Positions 56,647 to 64,000 of a stretch of DNA of 64,000 nt are shown piece by piece. Each line of letters starts with the position of its first letter. Positions within the stretch are counted from its first letter, which is position 1. The translations under genes and the position numbers were made by a program. The stretch is from an uncultured Sulfitobacter sp. (lineage in GTDB: Bacteria; Pseudomonadota; Alphaproteobacteria; Rhodobacterales; Rhodobacteraceae), in contig NZ_CANMFS010000011.1 of assembly GCF_947497275.1 (NCBI RefSeq), positions 46,160-110,159 on the forward strand, given 5' to 3'. Under the pieces are notes generated by a model. The model saw only the letters and a program-made list of their open reading frames with translations. It had not been told where the DNA came from and searched no databases.

Positions 56647-57783
56647 ATGGTGAACAATAAAGATCAGATTGAGGCAGATGATTTTGAATCGGAAGATATT
56701 GATCAAGACGATGAAAGTTTCGTTAGAGATGAGCCATTCGATCCAAAGAAAGTTGACGTATCGATAACAACCCCGAATCTTAGCGCTCTAATCACAAGAC
56801 TAGAGCACGAAGAAATCGATCTTCTGCCCGATTTTCAAAGGTCAGGAGATCTATGGACTAAACAAGCGCAAAGCCGATTGATCGAGTCCATATTAATTCG
56901 GCTCCCCATACCCGCATTCTACTTTGACGCAATCGATGACGATAAATGGCAAGTGGTAGATGGCCTGCAGCGACTATCGGCCATCAATAACTTCGTTCTT
57001 AAGAAGACGTTGAAATTAACAAACTTGGAGTTTTTAACTGAATACGAAGGATACTCGTATGATGACCTTCCACGCCCACTCACGCGTCGTATTGAGGAGT
57101 TTCAAACCTCAGTATATTTGATTAAGCCTGGAACGCCGTTGGAGATGAAGTATTCTTTGTTTAATCGGATCAACACTGGTGGGTTGAAGCTCACACCTCA
57201 AGAAATTCGTCATGCTATGAGTCAATCTGCGAATTCAGGTGCAGCTTCAAAATTTCTTTCAAGAATTGTCAATAACGATATTTTTATTCAGGTGGTTGGA
57301 CGTAAAAATAATCGAATGGTGCAGCAAGAGCTGGTGCTAAGGCACATGGCATTTATGATTTTTGGACTAGAAGAGTATCGATCATCTCTGCCAAGATTCC
57401 TTGATACGGCTATGATCAAGCTTTCCGAAATGACTGATGCAAATCTCAGAGAGCTTGAAGGTAGTTTTTTGGTTTCTATGGAAATAGCTGATGAGTTGTT
57501 TGGAGAGGACGCTTTCAGAAAGTCTCTTGTTGGTGGGAAAAAGTTGGTCAACAAGCCCCTCTTTGAAGCACTCTCTGTTTCTTTGGCGCGGCTAAGTTAC
57601 GATGATCAAGAACTGCTCTTAATCAATAAGGATCAGTTCCAAGATGAGTTTAGAAATCTATTGATGGATGATATGTTTAACGAAACAATTAGTCGCTCAA
57701 CCAGCAGCACTACCCACGTAACCAACAGATTTGAACGAATAGAGGGATTTATTCATGATTTCATATCGGAGCAATTGGTGTGA
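56647..57783 (+). CDS. DUF262 domain protein (ParB/nuclease-like)
   Basis: A DUF262 protein of 378 residues. The domain (residues about 30-200) has LLPDFQRSGDLWTKQAQSRLIESIL, the catalytic-site variant WQVVDGLQRLSAIN (DGQQR-type motif) and LFNRINTGGLKLTPQEIRHAM. DUF262 is the GmrS-like half of GmrSD nucleases and occurs widely in phage-defence islands; no HNH/DUF1524 half follows in this protein. I use the ATG at 56647 (RBS GAGGAAAACG); a GTG at 56599 is possible. The GTG start of the next gene overlaps its stop. AT-rich relative to the host genome. Confidence 0.87.
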   Translation: MVNNKDQIEADDFESEDIDQDDESFVRDEPFDPKKVDVSITTPNLSALITRLEHEEIDLLPDFQRSGDLWTKQAQSRLIESILIRLPIPAFYFDAIDDDKWQVVDGLQRLSAINNFVLKKTLKLTNLEFLTEYEGYSYDDLPRPLTRRIEEFQTSVYLIKPGTPLEMKYSLFNRINTGGLKLTPQEIRHAMSQSANSGAASKFLSRIVNNDIFIQVVGRKNNRMVQQELVLRHMAFMIFGLEEYRSSLPRFLDTAMIKLSEMTDANLRELEGSFLVSMEIADELFGEDAFRKSLVGGKKLVNKPLFEALSVSLARLSYDDQELLLINKDQFQDEFRNLLMDDMFNETISRSTSSTTHVTNRFERIEGFIHDFISEQLV

Positions 57784-58895
57784 TTGAGCGGTTGACTCTA
57801 ACAAACTTCAAGTCAATTGAAGATAAAGTTTTTGACCTTGAAAACCTCAATCTATTCTCCGGGCTAAATGGGGCCGGAAAATCTTCTATTTTTCAATCTT
57901 TACTACTGCTTCGGCAGTCGTTTGACAGCCACTTGCTACCTGGCAAGGGGATCTCTCTTGCTGGGGCGTATACTCAGATTGGGACTGGAAAGGACTTGCT
58001 TTACGTTGGTGCCGAAAAGGAGGCAATTTCGATTCACGTAGAGTGGTCAGACCATGAATTGAAACTCCAGTTCGCATACTCGGAGGCGTCTGACATGCAG
58101 CCTCTGGATAATGAAGCAAGCGAGACTTCAGGAACACCTTTCGAAACTGCTCTATTCACTCCGCAGTTCCAATACTTATCGGCAGATCGTATTAGCCCTA
58201 AAACGACCTATGAAGTTTCTGATTATGCGGTAAATCAAAATCGGTCTTTAGGTATCAAAGGAGAATATACAGCGCACTTTCTCTCCGTAAATGGCAACAG
58301 AAAGATTTCCATCTCTGCGCTGAGGCATTCGGCTGCCGCGACTGATTCAATAATGGATAACTTAAATGCTTGGATGTCAGAAATAACACCGGGAACAAAA
58401 GTTATTGCAAAGCTAATACCCGAGATAAACCAAGCAAGTCTACACTATCAATTCGCCACTGCCACGGAAATGACTAAACAATTTAGACCCGAGAATGTTG
58501 GTTTCGGTCTGACTTATGTTCTGCCGGTCATGCTTGCTATATTGGCTGCTCGGAGTGGTGATATTTTGATGATTGAGAATCCAGAATCTCATCTGCATCC
58601 AGGAGGACAGTCTCTGATGGGCAAGTTGATTTCAATAGCTGCGCAAAACGGTGTGCAAATATTTGTCGAAACCCACAGTGACCACGTTTTTAACGGTGTT
58701 CGCAACGCGATAAAATCTAACGTCATTCAGCAAGATAGCATACAGACATTCTTCCTTACGCGCGACCAAGACAGCTATCAGCACAAATCTGTCGTTTATT
58801 CCATACCTATTACCAACGATGGCAGAGTTGAATATTGGCCCCCAGGATTCTTTGATGAGTGGGAAAAGAGTCTGGATGCACTGTTGAAGGATTGA
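57780..58895 (+). CDS. ABC/SMC-type AAA ATPase with DUF3696 C-terminus
   Basis: The product of 371 residues begins with an SMC/OLD-like P-loop: TNFKSIEDKVFDLENLNLFSGLNGAGKSSIFQSLLLL (Walker A GLNGAGKSS), and has Walker B in ILMIENPESHLHP with the following His switch FVETHSDHVFNG near residue 300, then the DUF3696 tail VEYWPPGFFDEWEKSL. Such ATPases power known defence systems (for example GajA, PtuA). Start GTG at 57780 overlaps the DUF262 stop (GTGA). It is the middle gene of the three-gene operon. Confidence 0.88.
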   Translation: MIERLTLTNFKSIEDKVFDLENLNLFSGLNGAGKSSIFQSLLLLRQSFDSHLLPGKGISLAGAYTQIGTGKDLLYVGAEKEAISIHVEWSDHELKLQFAYSEASDMQPLDNEASETSGTPFETALFTPQFQYLSADRISPKTTYEVSDYAVNQNRSLGIKGEYTAHFLSVNGNRKISISALRHSAAATDSIMDNLNAWMSEITPGTKVIAKLIPEINQASLHYQFATATEMTKQFRPENVGFGLTYVLPVMLAILAARSGDILMIENPESHLHPGGQSLMGKLISIAAQNGVQIFVETHSDHVFNGVRNAIKSNVIQQDSIQTFFLTRDQDSYQHKSVVYSIPITNDGRVEYWPPGFFDEWEKSLDALLKD

Positions 58896-58897
58896 AT

Positions 58898-59857
58898 ATG
58901 CCTGAGCGCCTAATATTTAATGATGCCTCTTTACCGTTCCCACCAGATTCTGATCCTGGCGATCACCTAAAAGAATTCTTTGCCATTTTACAAAGGGCAA
59001 ATGATGCGCAAGTTTCACTTGATCGTGCGGCTGGGGCGGAAGGCCATTGGAGCGCACTCATTTACTCCGAACAATTTAGTTTCGGGGAATGGCTCAATAG
59101 CAGATTGGATCAGGAGGAGCGTCGGAAAATTAAAAACTTGATGACTAAGGTAGCTTGCCCACTTAACTCAGAAGCTGAAAAAGTTATTGGGGATAGAATT
59201 TATGTTTTGAAGGAGGACGATGCCATAGCAACCGATGCTCTTGGCTTTGCTTCAGTCAAGGGAGCAACAAGTATAAGCTTCAGCTCACATGAACGTTGGC
59301 GAAAAGTGATTTTAGAAATTACAGAAATGTATGCGGAGGCGGGGAAAGAATTAACTCTTCAACATAAGATAGAAAATATCTGCAAAGTTTGCCACATCGA
59401 GCCATTCCTCGATAAGATTCGTGGCATTAGGGAGGGAAATGTAAAATTTTTCAATGACTTAAAGGAGTTGGAAAACAAAAACTTTCCAAACATTCAGTTT
59501 AATAGAGAGGTCCTAAAAACCCTGAAAAAGTCGGGTGAAGTATCTCAATACCAGAGTCAGATAATTGATGTGCTGAGAAAGTTGAATGAAGGGATCGAGA
59601 TCTCCGGTTCCTTGGATGAATTGTCACAGAATACTGAGCTGGATATTTCTGGTGAAAGTGGTGTGACTATGGGCAATCGGAAATTTGCGCGGAGAAGACG
59701 GTTCAGCCATCCAACCCTTGAGACAGCCAGTTTTGAAGCTCATGTAAAGAACTTTCCAGATGCAAGACGGATGCATATTCTCCCTGACTATGCAGGACGG
59801 AAAATATGCATTGGCTATTTTGGTAAACATTTGCCGACTATGTCAGATCCAACTTAG
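58898..59857 (+). CDS. Unknown protein in the DUF262-DUF3696 operon
   Basis: This 319-residue protein matches no family I recognise. It is acidic in the N-terminal half, has no membrane segment and no signal peptide; two cysteines in ICKVCH near residue 173 may be metal ligands, and the C-terminus ends with a striking positively charged aromatic stretch RRMHILPDYAGRKICIGYFG that looks like a conserved functional tail. It starts 2 bases after the ATPase stop, so it is very probably co-translated and belongs to the same system. Its base composition matches the two upstream genes, so the operon was likely acquired together. Confidence 0.75.
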   Translation: MPERLIFNDASLPFPPDSDPGDHLKEFFAILQRANDAQVSLDRAAGAEGHWSALIYSEQFSFGEWLNSRLDQEERRKIKNLMTKVACPLNSEAEKVIGDRIYVLKEDDAIATDALGFASVKGATSISFSSHERWRKVILEITEMYAEAGKELTLQHKIENICKVCHIEPFLDKIRGIREGNVKFFNDLKELENKNFPNIQFNREVLKTLKKSGEVSQYQSQIIDVLRKLNEGIEISGSLDELSQNTELDISGESGVTMGNRKFARRRRFSHPTLETASFEAHVKNFPDARRMHILPDYAGRKICIGYFGKHLPTMSDPT

Positions 59858-60030
59858 TGATTAAGAATTGAATGGTGCGATCCAGCAATGTCATCGGACC
59901 CAGCGAATGTCGGGATAGGGCTGTTCGCAACAAACTGCATGAAGGGCCGCTATGGATTGACCTTGGGTTGGTGAGAAGCAGGTAAGAAGTTACCGTATAA
60001 TTCGGGTCTCTCTCAAGCCTGTGAAACAGT

Positions 60031-60054
60031 GTCCAAATCGAGCTCCCGCAACCA
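60031..60054 (+). repeat. Right copy of the tRNA-end repeat (att core)
   Basis: GTCCAAATCGAGCTCCCGCAACCA matches 20 of 24 bases of the tRNA-fMet 3' end at 50699-50722, with the last 12 identical. It sits within the 3' part of recombinase 2 (the LVAG codons) and marks the junction between two elements. Confidence 0.75.
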
Positions 60055-60067
60055 GCTTTAGCGAACA

Positions 60068-60097
60068 GGCCGCACCCGAAAGGGTTGCGGCCTTTTT
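60068..60097 (+). terminator. Strong terminator inside the right att core
   Basis: GGCCGCACCC (60068-60077) pairs with GGGTTGCGGCC (60082-60092; one bulged T) around a GAAA tetraloop, followed by TTTTT. It begins 14 bases after the att core, mirroring the hairpin at 50748, and lies in the antisense of recombinase 2. Confidence 0.85.
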
Positions 60098-61586
60098 GCT
60101 GTTCCCAAAGCTCAACAGTTCCAGCAGCTTACCTTGGATCTCGAGCTCATGATGTTCCTTCTGCTCGTCCCAGTTCACCACCACCGTGTCGATCAATGTG
60201 TGGAGTTCGTCAGCCGCTGAACCGGCAACTACCTCATCCGATAGCGTGCTTGCGAGATCAGCCACGTAGCTTCTGTAGAGGGCGGGCAGGTCTTCCGGCA
60301 GGTCGATGGGAGTGGGAACAAGTGCTTCCCGCTCGGCCCGCAGTGCCTTCAGTTCTGTATCCACCGCATTCAGCCGTTCGATCAGTGCCTCTGAAAAGGT
60401 GCCGCCCTCGACCGCGCGCACCAAATTGGCGTGGGTCTTCTCCGTCTCCCGGATCCGGTCATCGTGCCGGCGCAGGGCCTCACCGGTCTCGTGCTCTTGG
60501 GCATGGATCTTTTCGACAAACTTCTTCCGGAAATCCTCATAGGCGGCATCCTGCATCAGGCCTGTGCGCAGGCCGCTCAGGATGCTTTCGGCTGCATCGG
60601 TCTCGGAAAGGCCGGGCATGCCTGTGCAGACAGACCTGCCCTTCTCCTTATGGTTGGCGCAGTAGTAGCACCGCCGGGCCCCTTTGCCCGCAACGGTAAG
60701 GTTGCCACCGCATTGGCCGCAGCTCAGCAACCCTGAAAGCAGATACTTCCGTCTGCGCGCAGTTTGCGCGGCACCGGCTCCGGAGCGCCCTTGGCTTCGG
60801 CCTGTGTGCGTTGTCCGTCAATTCCCTCTTGGCGTTCCTTGACCCTGCTCCAGAGGGCCTCATCGATGATCCTCAGTTCGGGCTTCTCTGTGATCAGCCA
60901 GTCTTTGGGCGGGTTGGGCTTGGAAACGCGTTTGCCAGTCTCAGGGTGTTTGGAATAGCGTTGCCGGTTCCAGATGTGCTGCCCAATGTAGAGTTCGTTG
61001 CTAAGAATACCCGTGCCTCTCGCCCGGTGGCCGTAGATCGTGTTGGCCTTCCAGTGACCACTTCCTGCGCCACGCCCACGTGGTGCAGGGACGGAAGCCG
61101 CATTAAGATCGGCAGCGATCTGGCGCGGGGACTTGCCAGCTGCGTATTCTGTAAAGATCCGGTGGACAATGGCGGCCTCTTCGGGCTCGATCTCCATGAC
61201 ACTGCCATCTGACTTACCGTCGCGCTGAGGCAGCGCTTTCGAACGATAGCCGTAGGCTCTCCCTCCGGTGTTCTTGCCGGCTTCTGCACGGCCGATGAGG
61301 CCGCGACGGGTCTTGTGTGACAGTTCTTCCAAGAACAGCTGGGCGAAAGTGCCGAGAATCCCGATGTCAAAGATACCCAGCTTGTCTCGATGAAGCTGGT
61401 GCATCTCCACGTCGGCGTGCTGTGCCCGTTTGTAGAAAAGCATCAACACTTCAAGGTCGCGCGCCAACCTGTCGAGGTGTTCGAATAGGACGATGTCGCA
61501 ACCGCCTTCGGCGATGAAGTTCTCCAACGCCTCCAAACCCGCACGACCGCGCGTCGCGCCGCTGATCGCCACATCTTGAAACACTT

Positions 61587-61907
61587 TCACCACGGTCCAG
61601 CCATCCTGTCGGTCCGCGTGCTGTCGGCACTGGCGCACCTGGTCATCGATCGATGTCGGGTTCTGCAGATCTGTCGAGTAGCGTGCATAGATCGCAACGC
61701 GGATAGGCTGGGTGGAGTGAAGCATTCGAAACTTTCTATGGGGCGGAGCGCGTGGAAGTCTTGCGCCTGGCAGCAGGTTTGTCCAGTCTCGCCAAAAATA
61801 CGGTTACCGCAGCCACATTCAGTGCAGTCCGCCTTCGAGTTGGCCTCCCGGGCTGCGCGCTTGGCGGCAACTTCGGCGATGAGATCGATCAAGTTCGTGA
61901 GGGCCAT
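61587..61907 (-). CDS. Small cysteine-rich hypothetical protein upstream of recombinase 2
   Basis: A reading frame of 106 codons starts at ATG 61907 with a strong ribosome binding site (AAGGAGAAGCCC). Its first 60 residues are plausible: MALTNLIDLIAEVAAKRAAREANSKADCTECGCGN with a C-x-x-C-x-C cluster and a later CC pair, suggesting a small metal-binding protein. The last 45 residues overlap recombinase 2 and look unlike a natural protein, so the gene may stop earlier through a frame error. Function unknown. Confidence 0.45.
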   Translation of the reverse strand: MALTNLIDLIAEVAAKRAAREANSKADCTECGCGNRIFGETGQTCCQAQDFHALRPIESFECFTPPSLSALRSMHATRQICRTRHRSMTRCASADSTRTDRMAGPW

Positions 61908-62051
61908 GGGCTTCTCCTTCGGCTGTGGACACCGAAAACCGACAGACCGGCGAGACCGTGCTCTGTGTGTGATTGACGGGCCCGTGCGGGGATGACCTGC
62001 ACGGGCCTTCTGTTTGCGGACGCGCCGACATCTGTAGCAGCAGAAGTATCA

Positions 62052-62534
62052 TCAGCGCGCCCTGACACGGGTGTTCCGGCCCGCGTGTTCCGTCAGGCGG
62101 CGCTGCGCAGCCCTTCCAGGGCCTTCTCGGCACTCAGGATGTCGTGCACCGCCGGCGAGGGTTGCATAAAGCTCGAAGAGGACGGCCACAGCGTTGGCGA
62201 GACGGTCGGCTTCTGGCGTCAGCCGCTCCTTGCTCCAGCTGCACTCATTCGAAGCATTCTCGGGGCTGTGGTCGTAGTAGGTCTCCACATAAGTCCCTTC
62301 GAGGATCTGGGCATCCAGAACACCGACCAGCTCGTGCAGCATCACAAGAACGCCTTTCTCGAAGATCGCGCCACGGTGCAGGGTGGACAGAAGGGCTTTG
62401 GCGTCACGCTTTGCCTTTGGGGCAACGAGTTCGAGCACGTCCTGCTCGATCCCGATTGCTGCGGCCCGTGCAACTGGGAAGCACGACGCGGCCATAGCGG
62501 TGATCTCATTGGTGGATTTGAATGGCATTTCCAT
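62052..62534 (-). CDS. Hypothetical protein (possible toxin-antitoxin partner)
   Basis: From ATG 62534 (RBS AAGGAAAAAACC) a frame encodes about 160 residues: MEMPFKSTNEITAMAASCFPVARAAAIGIEQDVLELVAP, then acidic and aromatic stretches (YYDHSPENASNECSW). No domain is recognised. The last 40 residues are Arg/Pro-rich and differ in character; on the same strand another frame reads QPSPAVHDILSAEKALEGLRSAA to a stop at 62093, so the 3' end may be frameshifted. It lies directly downstream of the PemK-like gene on the same strand. Confidence 0.5.
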   Translation of the reverse strand: MEMPFKSTNEITAMAASCFPVARAAAIGIEQDVLELVAPKAKRDAKALLSTLHRGAIFEKGVLVMLHELVGVLDAQILEGTYVETYYDHSPENASNECSWSKERLTPEADRLANAVAVLFELYATLAGGARHPECREGPGRAAQRRLTEHAGRNTRVRAR

Positions 62535-62590
62535 AGGTTTTTTCCTTGTCTTGATTTGAGTTGGTGTGTGGGACGCGAAAGCGCGGTTCC

Positions 62591-63094
62591 TTACCGGAAA
62601 CCGCGCGCTTCGTGTTCCCATCGCGCCTGTTCCGCGCTCTTTTCTTCGCGGTGGTGCGCAACGATGTCCGCCTCTGCTTCAATGCGGGCCCGGACAGCAT
62701 TCAGTCGCTCCAAAAGGGGGGCGTCCAGCTTGCCGATGATCTCCGGGCCATCGGCCTGACCATCAAAACCGCTGTGATTGACGTGCACGATGATGCGGCG
62801 TGCGCCGACAAATCGCGTGGGCTTCGTCGGCCCCGCCTCCTCACGCGAGGTGGGGTGATTGACGATGACTTCGTAGCTGCGATTGGTCCGCGTGTCCGCC
62901 GAGGTGCCATAGGCGATCTCGACAAAGCGGTCGCCGCCGCTGCTAAAGGTGCTGAGTACCAGACACGGTCGCCGTTTGGGGACGCCGGGTCCGGCGTTCT
63001 TGTTGTTGAGAGGAAAGCGGAATAGCACGACATCGCCGCGTTGAAGCGAGGGGTGATCTTCCGCTGCCGAAAAGGGTTGGGGATGGTGATACAA
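62591..63094 (-). CDS. PemK/MazF-like protein
   Basis: The 167-residue product contains the PemK/MazF N-terminal pattern LQRGDVVLFRFPLNNKNAGPGVPKRRPCLVLSTF, where RGD and the RP(C)LV strand are typical, and later SYEVIVNHP. These toxins are endoribonucleases in type II systems. The protein is longer than usual (about 110-120 residues), with a charged C-terminal helix (NAVRARIEAEADIVAHHREE). It starts with TTG at 63094 placed 5 bases after a perfect AGGAGG. No standard MazE/PemI antitoxin is adjacent; the neighbouring hypothetical gene is the only candidate. RNA-cleaving activity is not demonstrated by sequence alone. Confidence 0.68.
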   Translation of the reverse strand: MYHHPQPFSAAEDHPSLQRGDVVLFRFPLNNKNAGPGVPKRRPCLVLSTFSSGGDRFVEIAYGTSADTRTNRSYEVIVNHPTSREEAGPTKPTRFVGARRIIVHVNHSGFDGQADGPEIIGKLDAPLLERLNAVRARIEAEADIVAHHREEKSAEQARWEHEARGFR

Positions 63095-63393
63095 AGTGGC
63101 CTCCTGTGGCGTGTGAAAACGACGCCAGCGGGGAAAGCCAAAGCAAAAGGCTTCAACTCAGCTGCGCGTCACAACAAACGCGCGGCTGAGCTGAAGCCGG
63201 AAAACCGGGAGAGCGCCGAGAGGGTGTCCCTCTCGGCAAAATTAAATGGCTGGGTGGCAAAGCGGGCGATCAATATGCCCGCCACGCCGAAGGGCTGGAG
63301 ACGGCCGATTTTGTTAAAAAAGCCGTTGGTTTTGACGTTGGGCGTTGAGTTAATATGCTGACTTTGTTGGACGACCGGTGCTTGGTGCTGCTT
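63095..63393. other. Gap with a large hairpin, upstream of the transposase
   Basis: A 20-base arm (63149-63168) pairs almost perfectly with 63179-63198 around a 10-base loop; this gives one extended hairpin. Nothing else is recognised; the right part may be the left end of an IS element, whose terminal inverted repeat I could not confirm. Confidence 0.5.
63149..63198. terminator. Long inverted repeat, possible terminator on the minus strand
   Basis: GGCTTCAACTCAGCTGCGCG and CGCGCGGCTGAGCTGAAGCC pair over 20 bases with two mismatches that become G-U in RNA. On the minus strand the hairpin is followed by TTTTGCTTT, so it may terminate transcription coming from the transposase side; it could equally be a structural site. 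Confidence 0.5.
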
Positions 63394-64000
63394 TTAGCCG
63401 GTGGCGGGCATCAGTGGCTTGAGTTTTGTCAGTTTCCGGAGATTTTGGGCGGTGGCAGCGAGTGTAAATTCATCTTGAACGCCGCATGGGCCTCGCAATC
63501 CTAGCCTGCCCAAGCCGAGGATGCGTTTGAGGTGTGCGAACAGCATCTCGACCTTCTTTCGGCGCTTCTGGGCCGTCGGGTTGTATTCCGAAGCAACGCA
63601 GTACCGCGCGAAGTCCCGAACAATTTCGTATTCCTCGCGGCGGATACGACGGGCGTCTGTGTTGGGGCAGCATTTGGCTTTTGACGGGCAGTTCTGGCAA
63701 TCGGATTTGAGAGCGCCGTAGTTCTTCGCTTTCAAGCCTGGAGCATTTCGGGCGGGGTCCGCGTAGTTCCGCCGGGTATGACGAAGCTCTTTGCCTTCTG
63801 GGCAGATGTACTGGTCATTGTCATCGTCCCAGGTGAAGTCGGATCGTGACCAAGTGCCATCCTTGCGCTTTGAATGGTCAACGACAGGGATGAACGGGAG
63901 GATTTGCCGCTTTAGCGTCAGCCACACAAGATTGTTAGAAGACCCGTATGCCGTATCCGCTGCCACCCAATCCGGCGTGATGCCGAACCGCTCTTCGGTC
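63394..64000 (-). CDS. Transposase, IS1182/IS5-like, partial (runs off the window)
   Basis: The 3' part of a transposase gene: VAADTAYGSSNNLVWL near the window edge continues a frame that runs on past position 64000 (TEERFGITPDW), followed by a cysteine cluster CQNCPSKAKCCP and the C-terminal RRKKVEMLFAHLKRILGLGRLGLRGPCGVQDEF with the acidic E of the catalytic triad, typical of IS1182-group DDE transposases. The N-terminal part and the catalytic first Asp are outside or near the edge. Mobile-element content supports element 2 being a mosaic. Confidence 0.85.
   Translation of the reverse strand, partial: TEERFGITPDWVAADTAYGSSNNLVWLTLKRQILPFIPVVDHSKRKDGTWSRSDFTWDDDNDQYICPEGKELRHTRRNYADPARNAPGLKAKNYGALKSDCQNCPSKAKCCPNTDARRIRREEYEIVRDFARYCVASEYNPTAQKRRKKVEMLFAHLKRILGLGRLGLRGPCGVQDEFTLAATAQNLRKLTKLKPLMPATG

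Larger units (their letters stand above)
59990..61725 (-). pseudogene. Large serine recombinase 2, frameshifted
   Basis: The 5' frame (from ATG 61725) has the resolvase domain with catalytic Ser in YARYSTDLQNP, LFEHLDRLARDLE, then AYGYRSKALPQR, KSPRQIAADLNAASV and ELYIGQHIWNRQRY. It stops at 60724 after KLRADGSICFQGC; the expected zinc domain (YLLSGLLSCGQCGG...CYYCANH) continues in another frame through EALVPTPIDLPEDL to GNSKKAATLSGA and LVAG, where the frame crosses the att core. One frameshift near 60735-60760 therefore separates the halves, so it is broken unless frameshifting rescues it. It is homologous to recombinase 1 but clearly diverged. Confidence 0.84.

Overview
The window is a high-GC chromosomal segment of an alphaproteobacterium. 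Gene content and order (mreBCD-PBP2-rodA, the RpoH-II-like sigma factor, glnD-murJ-trpS, DUF1467 with methylmalonyl-CoA epimerase, class I PHA synthase) point to the Roseobacter group of the Rhodobacteraceae; I cannot name the species from sequence alone.

Positions 1-50,345 are ordinary core chromosome, densely packed on both strands. In order they hold: an exported MORN-repeat protein, an FkbM methyltransferase and an ArsR-type regulator; a NIPSNAP/monooxygenase pair; an Fe-S cryptochrome/photolyase with an SDR; leuA with an unannotated leucine-rich leader peptide; a methyltransferase, a small outer-membrane barrel protein and a VOC dioxygenase; the cell-shape operon mreB-mreC-mreD-mrdA-rodA; a VOC protein with GhrA-type reductase; M3 oligopeptidase, membrane-anchored ThiF/MoeB protein, dut and coaBC; rpoH-chaN; cobU-cobC; a GST; comM; the rsmI-yraN-gshB-esterase operon facing an LppC/LpoA-type lipoprotein; glnD, an MFS transporter, murJ, a degenerate rhomboid, trpS, a histone-deacetylase-like protein, nitroreductase and EI24 protein; DUF1467 with methylmalonyl-CoA epimerase; a response regulator; GNAT; hemerythrin; aspS; and phaC.

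At 50,646-50,722 lies an initiator tRNA-Met. From its 3' end onward the DNA is accessory. The last 12 bases of the tRNA (CTCCCGCAACCA) recur at 60,043-60,054, inside a 24-base stretch with 20 matches to the tRNA 3' end. I read this as two integrative elements stacked in tandem at the tRNA. Element 1 (about 50,711-60,054) carries a frameshifted large serine recombinase, a Lon-like AAA+ ATPase, a MobV-type relaxase with a candidate oriT, and an AT-rich three-gene operon (DUF262 protein, DUF3696 ATPase, unknown 319-residue protein). Element 2 (60,043 to beyond the window) carries a second frameshifted serine recombinase, a small cysteine-rich ORF, an uncharacterised protein, a PemK/MazF-like protein and part of a transposase. 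In both elements the recombinase gene runs antisense into the att core and a terminator-like hairpin sits just inside the core, so each element would restore the tRNA 3' end and supply its terminator.

The DUF262-DUF3696-unknown operon is the best candidate for an undescribed system. Its overlapping genes, foreign base composition and position on a mobilisable element fit a mobile anti-phage or genome-defence module, but that function is inference.
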